Part shown: positions 27,216 to 41,337 of the stretch, one piece after another
How the letters are laid out: every line of letters begins with the position of its first letter
How positions within the stretch are numbered: position 1 is the first letter of the stretch
Origin: Bos javanicus
Lineage: Eukaryota; Chordata; Mammalia; Artiodactyla; Bovidae
DNA length: 64,000 nt
Direction: 5' to 3'
Assembly: GCF_032452875.1 (NCBI RefSeq)
Contig: NW_026893640.1
Location: 186,001-250,000, forward strand
Program-made: the position numbers and the translations under genes
Notes under the pieces: generated by a model
Seen by the model: the letters and a program-made list of their open reading frames with translations, nothing else
Databases searched by the model: none
What the model was told of the DNA's origin: nothing

Positions 27216-28978
27216 AGTGCATGATAGCCACGTAATCACTTCATGTGTAGTCACGTCATCTGTGCATGACCAGGCACGTGATCAGTGTATGATCCGCCAG
27301 GTGAACAGTGCATGATAGCCACGTGATCAGTGCATGATAGCCACGTGATCAGTGCATGATCAGTCACGTGATACGTGTGTGATCAGCCACGTGATCAGTG
27401 CATGATGTACAGGTGATCAGTGCATGATAGCCACGTGATCAGTGCATGATCAGTCTCATGAAAAGTGCATGATCAGTCACGCGATCAGTGTATGATCAGC
27501 CACGTGATTAGGGAATGATCAATTACGTGATCAGTGCATGATCAGTCACGTGACCAGTACATGTTGGCTACGTGATCATTGCAGGATCAGCCACGTGAGC
27601 ACTGCATGATAGACACGTGATCAGTGCATGATCAGCTACGTGAGAAGTGTATGGTCAGCCACGTGATCAGTGCATGATCAAACACGTGAAGAGTGTATGA
27701 TCAGCCACGTGATCAGTGCATGATACCTACGTGATCAGTTCATGATAGTCACGTGAACTGTGCCTGACAGGCACGTAATCAATGCATGATATCCACGTGA
27801 TCAGTGAATTATAGCCACGTGATCAGTTCATGATTAGTCACGTGATCTGTGCATGACCAGGCACGTGAAAAGTGTATGATTAGCCAGGTAATCAGGGCAT
27901 TATAGCCAAGTGATCAGTGCATGATCAGTCAAGTGATCAGTGCGTGAACAGTCACGTGATCAGTGCAAGATCAGTCACGTGATCAGTGCATGATCATTTA
28001 CGTGATCAGTGCATGATCAGTAACGTGATCAGTGCATGATCATTTACGTGATCAGTACATCATCAGCCTCGTGATCAGTTTATGATTAGTCACGTGATCT
28101 GTACATGACCAGGCACGTGATCAGTGTATGACCAGCCAAGTGATCAGTGCATGATAGCCACGTGATCAGTGCATGATCAGTCACGTGACCAGTGCATGAT
28201 CAGTAACGTGAACAGTGCATGATAAGTCACCTGATCAGTGCATGATCAATTACGTGATCAGTGCATGATCACTTCCGTGACTAGTACATGGTAGCTACGT
28301 GACCATTGCATGATCAGCCACGTGAGCAGTGCATGATAGCCACGTGATCAGTGCATGATCAGTCACGTGATCAGGGCATGCTGAGCTGCGTGATTCCTGT
28401 CTGCTCATCTGCTTGACAATTGCCAGCTGAGCTGCACGATTCCTGTCTGTCATCTCCTTGACAATTGCCACCTGTGCTGCGTAATTCCTGCCTGCTCATC
28501 TACTTGACTATTGCCAGCTGAGCAGCATGATTTCTCTGAGTTGAGTTCCATGATTATTACCTGCTGACTGATTCCTGCCTACTCAGCTCTTTGTTCATTG
28601 CCTCCAGAGGCACATGATCAGTGTATGACACCAAACATGATCAGCACATGATCAGTCACATGATCAATGCCTGATAAGCCAGGTGATCAGTGCATGATCA
28701 ATTACGTGATCAGTGCATGATCAGTCACGTGACCAGTACATGGTTTCGACGTGATCATTGCATGATCAGCCACATGAGCAGGGCATGATAGCCACGTGAT
28801 CAGTGCATGACCAGTCAAGTGATCAGTACATGATCAGTCACTTGAACAGTGCATGATCATTTACGTGATCTGTGCATGATCAGTCACGTGGCCAGTATAT
28901 GGTAGCTACGTGATCATTGCATGACCAGCCACATGAGCAGTGCAAGATAGTCACGTGAGAAGAGATGATCAGCCACGT

Positions 28979-29000
28979 GATCAGTGCATCAGTGCCACGT
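28979..29000. repeat. Extra 22 bp monomer in U12
   Basis: Insertion with core GCATCAGTGCCACGT between two ordinary monomers of the short GATC segment; accounts for +22 bp. Co-occurs with the 90 bp deletion 1.8 kb upstream. Confidence 0.9.
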
Positions 29001-29185
29001 GATCAGTGCATGATCAGTCACGTGACAGGTGTGTGAACAGCCATGTGAACAGTGCATTTTCAGCCACGTGATCAGTGCATGATAGCCACGTGATCAGTGC
29101 ATGATATCCTAGTGATCAGTTCATGGTCAATCACGTGATCAGTGTATGATCAGCCACGTGAACAGTGCATGCTCAGTCACGTGAT

Positions 29186-31611
29186 CAGGGCCTGCTGAGC
29201 TGCGTGATTACTGTCTGCTCATCTGCTTGACAATTGCCAACTGAGCTGCACGATTCCTGCCTGTCATCTGCTTGACAATTGCCAGCTGTGCTGCGTAATT
29301 CCTGCCTGCTCAGCTGCTTGATTATTGCCAGCTGAGCAGCATGATTCCTCACAGCTGAGTTCCATGATTATTGCCTGCTGACTGTATGATTCGTGCCTAC
29401 TCAGCTCTTTGTTTATTGCCTCCAGAGGCACATGATCAGTGTATGATAGCAAACATGATCAGCGCATGATCAGTCACATGATCAGCGCCATTAAGTCAAG
29501 TGATCACTACATGATAGTCATGTGATCAGTCCATGCTCAGTCACGGTATCATTGCATGAACAGCCACGTGATCTGTGCATGATAGCCACGTGATCAGTGC
29601 ATGATAGCCACGTGATCAGTGAATGATCAGTCACGTGATACGTGTGTGATCAACCACGTGATCAGTGCATGATAGCCACGTAATCACTTCATGTGTAGTC
29701 ACGTCATCTGTGCATGACCAGGCACGTGATCAGTGTATGATCCGCCAGGTGAACAGTGCATGATAGCCACGTGATCAGTGCATGATAGCCACGTGATCAG
29801 TGCATGATCAGTCACGTGATACGTGTGTGATCAGCCACGTGATCAGTGCATGATGTACAGGTGATCAGTGCATGATAGCCACGTGATCAGTGCATGATCA
29901 GTCTCATGAAAAGTGCATGATCAGTCACGCGATCAGTGTATGATCAGCCACGTGATTAGGGAATGATCAATTACGTGATCAGTGCATGATCAGTCACGTG
30001 ACCAGTACATGTTGGCTACGTGATCATTGCAGGATCAGCCACGTGAGCACTGCATGATAGACACGTGATCAGTGCATGATCAGCTACGTGAGAAGTGTAT
30101 GGTCAGCCACGTGATCAGTGCATGATCAAACACGTGAAGAGTGTATGATCAGCCACGTGATCAGTGCATGATACCTACGTGATCAGTTCATGATAGTCAC
30201 GTGAACTGTGCCTGACAGGCACGTAATCAATGCATGATATCCACGTGATCAGTGAATTATAGCCACGTGATCAGTTCATGATTAGTCACGTGATCTGTGC
30301 ATGACCAGGCACGTGAAAAGTGTATGATTAGCCAGGTAATCAGGGCATTATAGCCAAGTGATCAGTGCATGATCAGTCAAGTGATCAGTGCGTGAACAGT
30401 CACGTGATCAGTGCAAGATCAGTCACGTGATCAGTGCATGATCATTTACGTGATCAGTGCATGATCAGTAACGTGATCAGTGCATGATCATTTACGTGAT
30501 CAGTACATCATCAGCCTCGTGATCAGTTTATGATTAGTCACGTGATCTGTACATGACCAGGCACGTGATCAGTGTATGACCAGCCAAGTGATCAGTGCAT
30601 GATAGCCACGTGATCAGTGCATGATCAGTCACGTGACCAGTGCATGATCAGTAACGTGAACAGTGCATGATAAGTCACCTGATCAGTGCATGATCAATTA
30701 CGTGATCAGTGCATGATCACTTCCGTGACTAGTACATGGTAGCTACGTGACCATTGCATGATCAGCCACGTGAGCAGTGCATGATAGCCACGTGATCAGT
30801 GCATGATCAGTCACGTGATCAGGGCATGCTGAGCTGCGTGATTCCTGTCTGCTCATCTGCTTGACAATTGCCAGCTGAGCTGCACGATTCCTGTCTGTCA
30901 TCTCCTTGACAATTGCCACCTGTGCTGCGTAATTCCTGCCTGCTCATCTACTTGACTATTGCCAGCTGAGCAGCATGATTTCTCTGAGTTGAGTTCCATG
31001 ATTATTACCTGCTGACTGATTCCTGCCTACTCAGCTCTTTGTTCATTGCCTCCAGAGGCACATGATCAGTGTATGACACCAAACATGATCAGCACATGAT
31101 CAGTCACATGATCAATGCCTGATAAGCCAGGTGATCAGTGCATGATCAATTACGTGATCAGTGCATGATCAGTCACGTGACCAGTACATGGTTTCGACGT
31201 GATCATTGCATGATCAGCCACATGAGCAGGGCATGATAGCCACGTGATCAGTGCATGACCAGTCAAGTGATCAGTACATGATCAGTCACTTGAACAGTGC
31301 ATGATCATTTACGTGATCTGTGCATGATCAGTCACGTGGCCAGTATATGGTAGCTACGTGATCATTGCATGACCAGCCACATGAGCAGTGCAAGATAGTC
31401 ACGTGAGAAGAGATGATCAGCCACGTGATCAGTGCATGATCAGTCACGTGACAGGTGTGTGAACAGCCATGTGAACAGTGCATTTTCAGCCACGTGATCA
31501 GTGCATGATAGCCACGTGATCAGTGCATGATATCCTAGTGATCAGTTCATGGTCAATCACGTGATCAGTGTATGATCAGCCACGTGAACAGTGCATGCTC
31601 AGTCACGTGAT
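29186..31611. repeat. Satellite unit U13 (2,426 bp), first of trimer 1
   Basis: Full-length clean unit; segment B starts at 30820. First member of the 7,300 bp block U13-U15. Confidence 0.95.
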
Positions 31612-34037
31612 CAGGGCCTGCTGAGCTGCGTGATTACTGTCTGCTCATCTGCTTGACAATTGCCAACTGAGCTGCACGATTCCTGCCTGTCATCTGCTTG
31701 ACAATTGCCAGCTGTGCTGCGTAATTCCTGCCTGCTCAGCTGCTTGATTATTGCCAGCTGAGCAGCATGATTCCTCACAGCTGAGTTCCATGATTATTGC
31801 CTGCTGACTGTATGATTCGTGCCTACTCAGCTCTTTGTTTATTGCCTCCAGAGGCACATGATCAGTGTATGATAGCAAACATGATCAGCGCATGATCAGT
31901 CACATGATCAGCGCCATTAAGTCAAGTGATCACTACATGATAGTCATGTGATCAGTCCATGCTCAGTCACGGTATCATTGCATGAACAGCCACGTGATCT
32001 GTGCATGATAGCCACGTGATCAGTGCATGATAGCCACGTGATCAGTGAATGATCAGTCACGTGATACGTGTGTGATCAACCACGTGATCAGTGCATGATA
32101 GCCACGTAATCACTTCATGTGTAGTCACGTCATCTGTGCATGACCAGGCACGTGATCAGTGTATGATCCGCCAGGTGAACAGTGCATGATAGCCACGTGA
32201 TCAGTGCATGATAGCCACGTGATCAGTGCATGATCAGTCACGTGATACGTGTGTGATCAGCCACGTGATCAGTGCATGATGTACAGGTGATCAGTGCATG
32301 ATAGCCACGTGATCAGTGCATGATCAGTCTCATGAAAAGTGCATGATCAGTCACGCGATCAGTGTATGATCAGCCACGTGATTAGGGAATGATCAATTAC
32401 GTGATCAGTGCATGATCAGTCACGTGACCAGTACATGTTGGCTACGTGATCATTGCAGGATCAGCCACGTGAGCACTGCATGATAGACACGTGATCAGTG
32501 CATGATCAGCTACGTGAGAAGTGTATGGTCAGCCACGTGATCAGTGCATGATCAAACACGTGAAGAGTGTATGATCAGCCACGTGATCAGTGCATGATAC
32601 CTACGTGATCAGTTCATGATAGTCACGTGAACTGTGCCTGACAGGCACGTAATCAATGCATGATATCCACGTGATCAGTGAATTATAGCCACGTGATCAG
32701 TTCATGATTAGTCACGTGATCTGTGCATGACCAGGCACGTGAAAAGTGTATGATTAGCCAGGTAATCAGGGCATTATAGCCAAGTGATCAGTGCATGATC
32801 AGTCAAGTGATCAGTGCGTGAACAGTCACGTGATCAGTGCAAGATCAGTCACGTGATCAGTGCATGATCATTTACGTGATCAGTGCATGATCAGTAACGT
32901 GATCAGTGCATGATCATTTACGTGATCAGTACATCATCAGCCTCGTGATCAGTTTATGATTAGTCACGTGATCTGTACATGACCAGGCACGTGATCAGTG
33001 TATGACCAGCCAAGTGATCAGTGCATGATAGCCACGTGATCAGTGCATGATCAGTCACGTGACCAGTGCATGATCAGTAACGTGAACAGTGCATGATAAG
33101 TCACCTGATCAGTGCATGATCAATTACGTGATCAGTGCATGATCACTTCCGTGACTAGTACATGGTAGCTACGTGACCATTGCATGATCAGCCACGTGAG
33201 CAGTGCATGATAGCCACGTGATCAGTGCATGATCAGTCACGTGATCAGGGCATGCTGAGCTGCGTGATTCCTGTCTGCTCATCTGCTTGACAATTGCCAG
33301 CTGAGCTGCACGATTCCTGTCTGTCATCTCCTTGACAATTGCCACCTGTGCTGCGTAATTCCTGCCTGCTCATCTACTTGACTATTGCCAGCTGAGCAGC
33401 ATGATTTCTCTGAGTTGAGTTCCATGATTATTACCTGCTGACTGATTCCTGCCTACTCAGCTCTTTGTTCATTGCCTCCAGAGGCACATGATCAGTGTAT
33501 GACACCAAACATGATCAGCACATGATCAGTCACATGATCAATGCCTGATAAGCCAGGTGATCAGTGCATGATCAATTACGTGATCAGTGCATGATCAGTC
33601 ACGTGACCAGTACATGGTTTCGACGTGATCATTGCATGATCAGCCACATGAGCAGGGCATGATAGCCACGTGATCAGTGCATGACCAGTCAAGTGATCAG
33701 TACATGATCAGTCACTTGAACAGTGCATGATCATTTACGTGATCTGTGCATGATCAGTCACGTGGCCAGTATATGGTAGCTACGTGATCATTGCATGACC
33801 AGCCACATGAGCAGTGCAAGATAGTCACGTGAGAAGAGATGATCAGCCACGTGATCAGTGCATGATCAGTCACGTGACAGGTGTGTGAACAGCCATGTGA
33901 ACAGTGCATTTTCAGCCACGTGATCAGTGCATGATAGCCACGTGATCAGTGCATGATATCCTAGTGATCAGTTCATGGTCAATCACGTGATCAGTGTATG
34001 ATCAGCCACGTGAACAGTGCATGCTCAGTCACGTGAT
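31612..34037. repeat. Satellite unit U14 (2,426 bp), second of trimer 1
   Basis: Full-length clean unit; segment B starts at 33246. No extra monomer, C at the diagnostic site. Confidence 0.95.
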
Positions 34038-36485
34038 CAGGGCCTGCTGAGCTGCGTGATTACTGTCTGCTCATCTGCTTGACAATTGCCAACTGAGCTG
34101 CACGATTCCTGCCTGTCATCTGCTTGACAATTGCCAGCTGTGCTGCGTAATTCCTGCCTGCTCAGCTGCTTGATTATTGCCAGCTGAGCAGCATGATTCC
34201 TCACAGCTGAGTTCCATGATTATTGCCTGCTGACTGTATGATTCGTGCCTACTCAGCTCTTTGTTTATTGCCTCCAGAGGCACATGATCAGTGTATGATA
34301 GCAAACATGATCAGCGCATGATCAGTCACATGATCAGCGCCATTAAGTCAAGTGATCACTACATGATAGTCATGTGATCAGTCCATGCTCAGTCACGGTA
34401 TCATTGCATGAACAGCCACGTGATCTGTGCATGATAGCCACGTGATCAGTGCATGATAGCCACGTGATCAGTGAATGATCAGTCACGTGATACGTGTGTG
34501 ATCAACCACGTGATCAGTGCATGATAGCCACGTAATCACTTCATGTGTAGTCACGTCATCTGTGCATGACCAGGCACGTGATCAGTGTATGATCCGCCAG
34601 GTGAACAGTGCATGATAGCCACGTGATCAGTGCATGATAGCCACGTGATCAGTGCATGATCAGTCACGTGATACGTGTGTGATCAGCCACGTGATCAGTG
34701 CATGATGTACAGGTGATCAGTGCATGATAGCCACGTGATCAGTGCATGATCAGTCTCATGAAAAGTGCATGATCAGTCACGCGATCAGTGTATGATCAGC
34801 CACGTGATTAGGGAATGATCAATTACGTGATCAGTGCATGATCAGTCACGTGACCAGTACATGTTGGCTACGTGATCATTGCAGGATCAGCCACGTGAGC
34901 ACTGCATGATAGACACGTGATCAGTGCATGATCAGCTACGTGAGAAGTGTATGGTCAGCCACGTGATCAGTGCATGATCAAACACGTGAAGAGTGTATGA
35001 TCAGCCACGTGATCAGTGCATGATACCTACGTGATCAGTTCATGATAGTCACGTGAACTGTGCCTGACAGGCACGTAATCAATGCATGATATCCACGTGA
35101 TCAGTGAATTATAGCCACGTGATCAGTTCATGATTAGTCACGTGATCTGTGCATGACCAGGCACGTGAAAAGTGTATGATTAGCCAGGTAATCAGGGCAT
35201 TATAGCCAAGTGATCAGTGCATGATCAGTCAAGTGATCAGTGCGTGAACAGTCACGTGATCAGTGCAAGATCAGTCACGTGATCAGTGCATGATCATTTA
35301 CGTGATCAGTGCATGATCAGTAACGTGATCAGTGCATGATCATTTACGTGATCAGTACATCATCAGCCTCGTGATCAGTTTATGATTAGTCACGTGATCT
35401 GTACATGACCAGGCACGTGATCAGTGTATGACCAGCCAAGTGATCAGTGCATGATAGCCACGTGATCAGTGCATGATCAGTCACGTGACCAGTGCATGAT
35501 CAGTAACGTGAACAGTGCATGATAAGTCACCTGATCAGTGCATGATCAATTACGTGATCAGTGCATGATCACTTCCGTGACTAGTACATGGTAGCTACGT
35601 GAGCATTGCATGATCAGCCACGTGAGCAGTGCATGATAGCCACGTGATCAGTGCATGATCAGTCACGTGATCAGGGCATGCTGAGCTGCGTGATTCCTGT
35701 CTGCTCATCTGCTTGACAATTGCCAGCTGAGCTGCACGATTCCTGTCTGTCATCTCCTTGACAATTGCCACCTGTGCTGCGTAATTCCTGCCTGCTCATC
35801 TACTTGACTATTGCCAGCTGAGCAGCATGATTTCTCTGAGTTGAGTTCCATGATTATTACCTGCTGACTGATTCCTGCCTACTCAGCTCTTTGTTCATTG
35901 CCTCCAGAGGCACATGATCAGTGTATGACACCAAACATGATCAGCACATGATCAGTCACATGATCAATGCCTGATAAGCCAGGTGATCAGTGCATGATCA
36001 ATTACGTGATCAGTGCATGATCAGTCACGTGACCAGTACATGGTTTCGACGTGATCATTGCATGATCAGCCACATGAGCAGGGCATGATAGCCACGTGAT
36101 CAGTGCATGACCAGTCAAGTGATCAGTACATGATCAGTCACTTGAACAGTGCATGATCATTTACGTGATCTGTGCATGATCAGTCACGTGGCCAGTATAT
36201 GGTAGCTACGTGATCATTGCATGACCAGCCACATGAGCAGTGCAAGATAGTCACGTGAGAAGAGATGATCAGCCACGTGATCAGTGCATCAGTGCCACGT
36301 GATCAGTGCATGATCAGTCACGTGACAGGTGTGTGAACAGCCATGTGAACAGTGCATTTTCAGCCACGTGATCAGTGCATGATAGCCACGTGATCAGTGC
36401 ATGATATCCTAGTGATCAGTTCATGGTCAATCACGTGATCAGTGTATGATCAGCCACGTGAACAGTGCATGCTCAGTCACGTGAT
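34038..36485. repeat. Satellite unit U15 (2,448 bp), third of trimer 1, extra monomer
   Basis: Unit with the 22 bp extra monomer (36279-36300) and G at the diagnostic site 35603. Segment B starts at 35672. Closes the first 7,300 bp block. Confidence 0.95.
36279..36300. repeat. Extra 22 bp monomer in U15
   Basis: Same insertion point and core as in U12; linked to G at 35603. Confidence 0.9.
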
Positions 36486-38911
36486 CAGGGCCTGCTGAGC
36501 TGCGTGATTACTGTCTGCTCATCTGCTTGACAATTGCCAACTGAGCTGCACGATTCCTGCCTGTCATCTGCTTGACAATTGCCAGCTGTGCTGCGTAATT
36601 CCTGCCTGCTCAGCTGCTTGATTATTGCCAGCTGAGCAGCATGATTCCTCACAGCTGAGTTCCATGATTATTGCCTGCTGACTGTATGATTCGTGCCTAC
36701 TCAGCTCTTTGTTTATTGCCTCCAGAGGCACATGATCAGTGTATGATAGCAAACATGATCAGCGCATGATCAGTCACATGATCAGCGCCATTAAGTCAAG
36801 TGATCACTACATGATAGTCATGTGATCAGTCCATGCTCAGTCACGGTATCATTGCATGAACAGCCACGTGATCTGTGCATGATAGCCACGTGATCAGTGC
36901 ATGATAGCCACGTGATCAGTGAATGATCAGTCACGTGATACGTGTGTGATCAACCACGTGATCAGTGCATGATAGCCACGTAATCACTTCATGTGTAGTC
37001 ACGTCATCTGTGCATGACCAGGCACGTGATCAGTGTATGATCCGCCAGGTGAACAGTGCATGATAGCCACGTGATCAGTGCATGATAGCCACGTGATCAG
37101 TGCATGATCAGTCACGTGATACGTGTGTGATCAGCCACGTGATCAGTGCATGATGTACAGGTGATCAGTGCATGATAGCCACGTGATCAGTGCATGATCA
37201 GTCTCATGAAAAGTGCATGATCAGTCACGCGATCAGTGTATGATCAGCCACGTGATTAGGGAATGATCAATTACGTGATCAGTGCATGATCAGTCACGTG
37301 ACCAGTACATGTTGGCTACGTGATCATTGCAGGATCAGCCACGTGAGCACTGCATGATAGACACGTGATCAGTGCATGATCAGCTACGTGAGAAGTGTAT
37401 GGTCAGCCACGTGATCAGTGCATGATCAAACACGTGAAGAGTGTATGATCAGCCACGTGATCAGTGCATGATACCTACGTGATCAGTTCATGATAGTCAC
37501 GTGAACTGTGCCTGACAGGCACGTAATCAATGCATGATATCCACGTGATCAGTGAATTATAGCCACGTGATCAGTTCATGATTAGTCACGTGATCTGTGC
37601 ATGACCAGGCACGTGAAAAGTGTATGATTAGCCAGGTAATCAGGGCATTATAGCCAAGTGATCAGTGCATGATCAGTCAAGTGATCAGTGCGTGAACAGT
37701 CACGTGATCAGTGCAAGATCAGTCACGTGATCAGTGCATGATCATTTACGTGATCAGTGCATGATCAGTAACGTGATCAGTGCATGATCATTTACGTGAT
37801 CAGTACATCATCAGCCTCGTGATCAGTTTATGATTAGTCACGTGATCTGTACATGACCAGGCACGTGATCAGTGTATGACCAGCCAAGTGATCAGTGCAT
37901 GATAGCCACGTGATCAGTGCATGATCAGTCACGTGACCAGTGCATGATCAGTAACGTGAACAGTGCATGATAAGTCACCTGATCAGTGCATGATCAATTA
38001 CGTGATCAGTGCATGATCACTTCCGTGACTAGTACATGGTAGCTACGTGACCATTGCATGATCAGCCACGTGAGCAGTGCATGATAGCCACGTGATCAGT
38101 GCATGATCAGTCACGTGATCAGGGCATGCTGAGCTGCGTGATTCCTGTCTGCTCATCTGCTTGACAATTGCCAGCTGAGCTGCACGATTCCTGTCTGTCA
38201 TCTCCTTGACAATTGCCACCTGTGCTGCGTAATTCCTGCCTGCTCATCTACTTGACTATTGCCAGCTGAGCAGCATGATTTCTCTGAGTTGAGTTCCATG
38301 ATTATTACCTGCTGACTGATTCCTGCCTACTCAGCTCTTTGTTCATTGCCTCCAGAGGCACATGATCAGTGTATGACACCAAACATGATCAGCACATGAT
38401 CAGTCACATGATCAATGCCTGATAAGCCAGGTGATCAGTGCATGATCAATTACGTGATCAGTGCATGATCAGTCACGTGACCAGTACATGGTTTCGACGT
38501 GATCATTGCATGATCAGCCACATGAGCAGGGCATGATAGCCACGTGATCAGTGCATGACCAGTCAAGTGATCAGTACATGATCAGTCACTTGAACAGTGC
38601 ATGATCATTTACGTGATCTGTGCATGATCAGTCACGTGGCCAGTATATGGTAGCTACGTGATCATTGCATGACCAGCCACATGAGCAGTGCAAGATAGTC
38701 ACGTGAGAAGAGATGATCAGCCACGTGATCAGTGCATGATCAGTCACGTGACAGGTGTGTGAACAGCCATGTGAACAGTGCATTTTCAGCCACGTGATCA
38801 GTGCATGATAGCCACGTGATCAGTGCATGATATCCTAGTGATCAGTTCATGGTCAATCACGTGATCAGTGTATGATCAGCCACGTGAACAGTGCATGCTC
38901 AGTCACGTGAT
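36486..38911. repeat. Satellite unit U16 (2,426 bp), first of trimer 2
   Basis: Full-length clean unit; segment B starts at 38120. Opens the second 7,300 bp block, in register with U13. Confidence 0.95.
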
Positions 38912-41337
38912 CAGGGCCTGCTGAGCTGCGTGATTACTGTCTGCTCATCTGCTTGACAATTGCCAACTGAGCTGCACGATTCCTGCCTGTCATCTGCTTG
39001 ACAATTGCCAGCTGTGCTGCGTAATTCCTGCCTGCTCAGCTGCTTGATTATTGCCAGCTGAGCAGCATGATTCCTCACAGCTGAGTTCCATGATTATTGC
39101 CTGCTGACTGTATGATTCGTGCCTACTCAGCTCTTTGTTTATTGCCTCCAGAGGCACATGATCAGTGTATGATAGCAAACATGATCAGCGCATGATCAGT
39201 CACATGATCAGCGCCATTAAGTCAAGTGATCACTACATGATAGTCATGTGATCAGTCCATGCTCAGTCACGGTATCATTGCATGAACAGCCACGTGATCT
39301 GTGCATGATAGCCACGTGATCAGTGCATGATAGCCACGTGATCAGTGAATGATCAGTCACGTGATACGTGTGTGATCAACCACGTGATCAGTGCATGATA
39401 GCCACGTAATCACTTCATGTGTAGTCACGTCATCTGTGCATGACCAGGCACGTGATCAGTGTATGATCCGCCAGGTGAACAGTGCATGATAGCCACGTGA
39501 TCAGTGCATGATAGCCACGTGATCAGTGCATGATCAGTCACGTGATACGTGTGTGATCAGCCACGTGATCAGTGCATGATGTACAGGTGATCAGTGCATG
39601 ATAGCCACGTGATCAGTGCATGATCAGTCTCATGAAAAGTGCATGATCAGTCACGCGATCAGTGTATGATCAGCCACGTGATTAGGGAATGATCAATTAC
39701 GTGATCAGTGCATGATCAGTCACGTGACCAGTACATGTTGGCTACGTGATCATTGCAGGATCAGCCACGTGAGCACTGCATGATAGACACGTGATCAGTG
39801 CATGATCAGCTACGTGAGAAGTGTATGGTCAGCCACGTGATCAGTGCATGATCAAACACGTGAAGAGTGTATGATCAGCCACGTGATCAGTGCATGATAC
39901 CTACGTGATCAGTTCATGATAGTCACGTGAACTGTGCCTGACAGGCACGTAATCAATGCATGATATCCACGTGATCAGTGAATTATAGCCACGTGATCAG
40001 TTCATGATTAGTCACGTGATCTGTGCATGACCAGGCACGTGAAAAGTGTATGATTAGCCAGGTAATCAGGGCATTATAGCCAAGTGATCAGTGCATGATC
40101 AGTCAAGTGATCAGTGCGTGAACAGTCACGTGATCAGTGCAAGATCAGTCACGTGATCAGTGCATGATCATTTACGTGATCAGTGCATGATCAGTAACGT
40201 GATCAGTGCATGATCATTTACGTGATCAGTACATCATCAGCCTCGTGATCAGTTTATGATTAGTCACGTGATCTGTACATGACCAGGCACGTGATCAGTG
40301 TATGACCAGCCAAGTGATCAGTGCATGATAGCCACGTGATCAGTGCATGATCAGTCACGTGACCAGTGCATGATCAGTAACGTGAACAGTGCATGATAAG
40401 TCACCTGATCAGTGCATGATCAATTACGTGATCAGTGCATGATCACTTCCGTGACTAGTACATGGTAGCTACGTGACCATTGCATGATCAGCCACGTGAG
40501 CAGTGCATGATAGCCACGTGATCAGTGCATGATCAGTCACGTGATCAGGGCATGCTGAGCTGCGTGATTCCTGTCTGCTCATCTGCTTGACAATTGCCAG
40601 CTGAGCTGCACGATTCCTGTCTGTCATCTCCTTGACAATTGCCACCTGTGCTGCGTAATTCCTGCCTGCTCATCTACTTGACTATTGCCAGCTGAGCAGC
40701 ATGATTTCTCTGAGTTGAGTTCCATGATTATTACCTGCTGACTGATTCCTGCCTACTCAGCTCTTTGTTCATTGCCTCCAGAGGCACATGATCAGTGTAT
40801 GACACCAAACATGATCAGCACATGATCAGTCACATGATCAATGCCTGATAAGCCAGGTGATCAGTGCATGATCAATTACGTGATCAGTGCATGATCAGTC
40901 ACGTGACCAGTACATGGTTTCGACGTGATCATTGCATGATCAGCCACATGAGCAGGGCATGATAGCCACGTGATCAGTGCATGACCAGTCAAGTGATCAG
41001 TACATGATCAGTCACTTGAACAGTGCATGATCATTTACGTGATCTGTGCATGATCAGTCACGTGGCCAGTATATGGTAGCTACGTGATCATTGCATGACC
41101 AGCCACATGAGCAGTGCAAGATAGTCACGTGAGAAGAGATGATCAGCCACGTGATCAGTGCATGATCAGTCACGTGACAGGTGTGTGAACAGCCATGTGA
41201 ACAGTGCATTTTCAGCCACGTGATCAGTGCATGATAGCCACGTGATCAGTGCATGATATCCTAGTGATCAGTTCATGGTCAATCACGTGATCAGTGTATG
41301 ATCAGCCACGTGAACAGTGCATGCTCAGTCACGTGAT
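38912..41337. repeat. Satellite unit U17 (2,426 bp), second of trimer 2
   Basis: Full-length clean unit; segment B starts at 40546. In register with U14. Confidence 0.95.

Larger units (their letters stand above)
26828..29185. repeat. Satellite unit U12 (2,358 bp): 90 bp deletion plus 22 bp extra monomer
   Basis: Length equals 2,426 - 90 + 22. Four monomers are missing at 27206-27215 and one extra monomer is present at 28979-29000. Segment B starts at 28372. The diagnostic site at 28303 is C, unlike its otherwise matching partner U22. Confidence 0.95.
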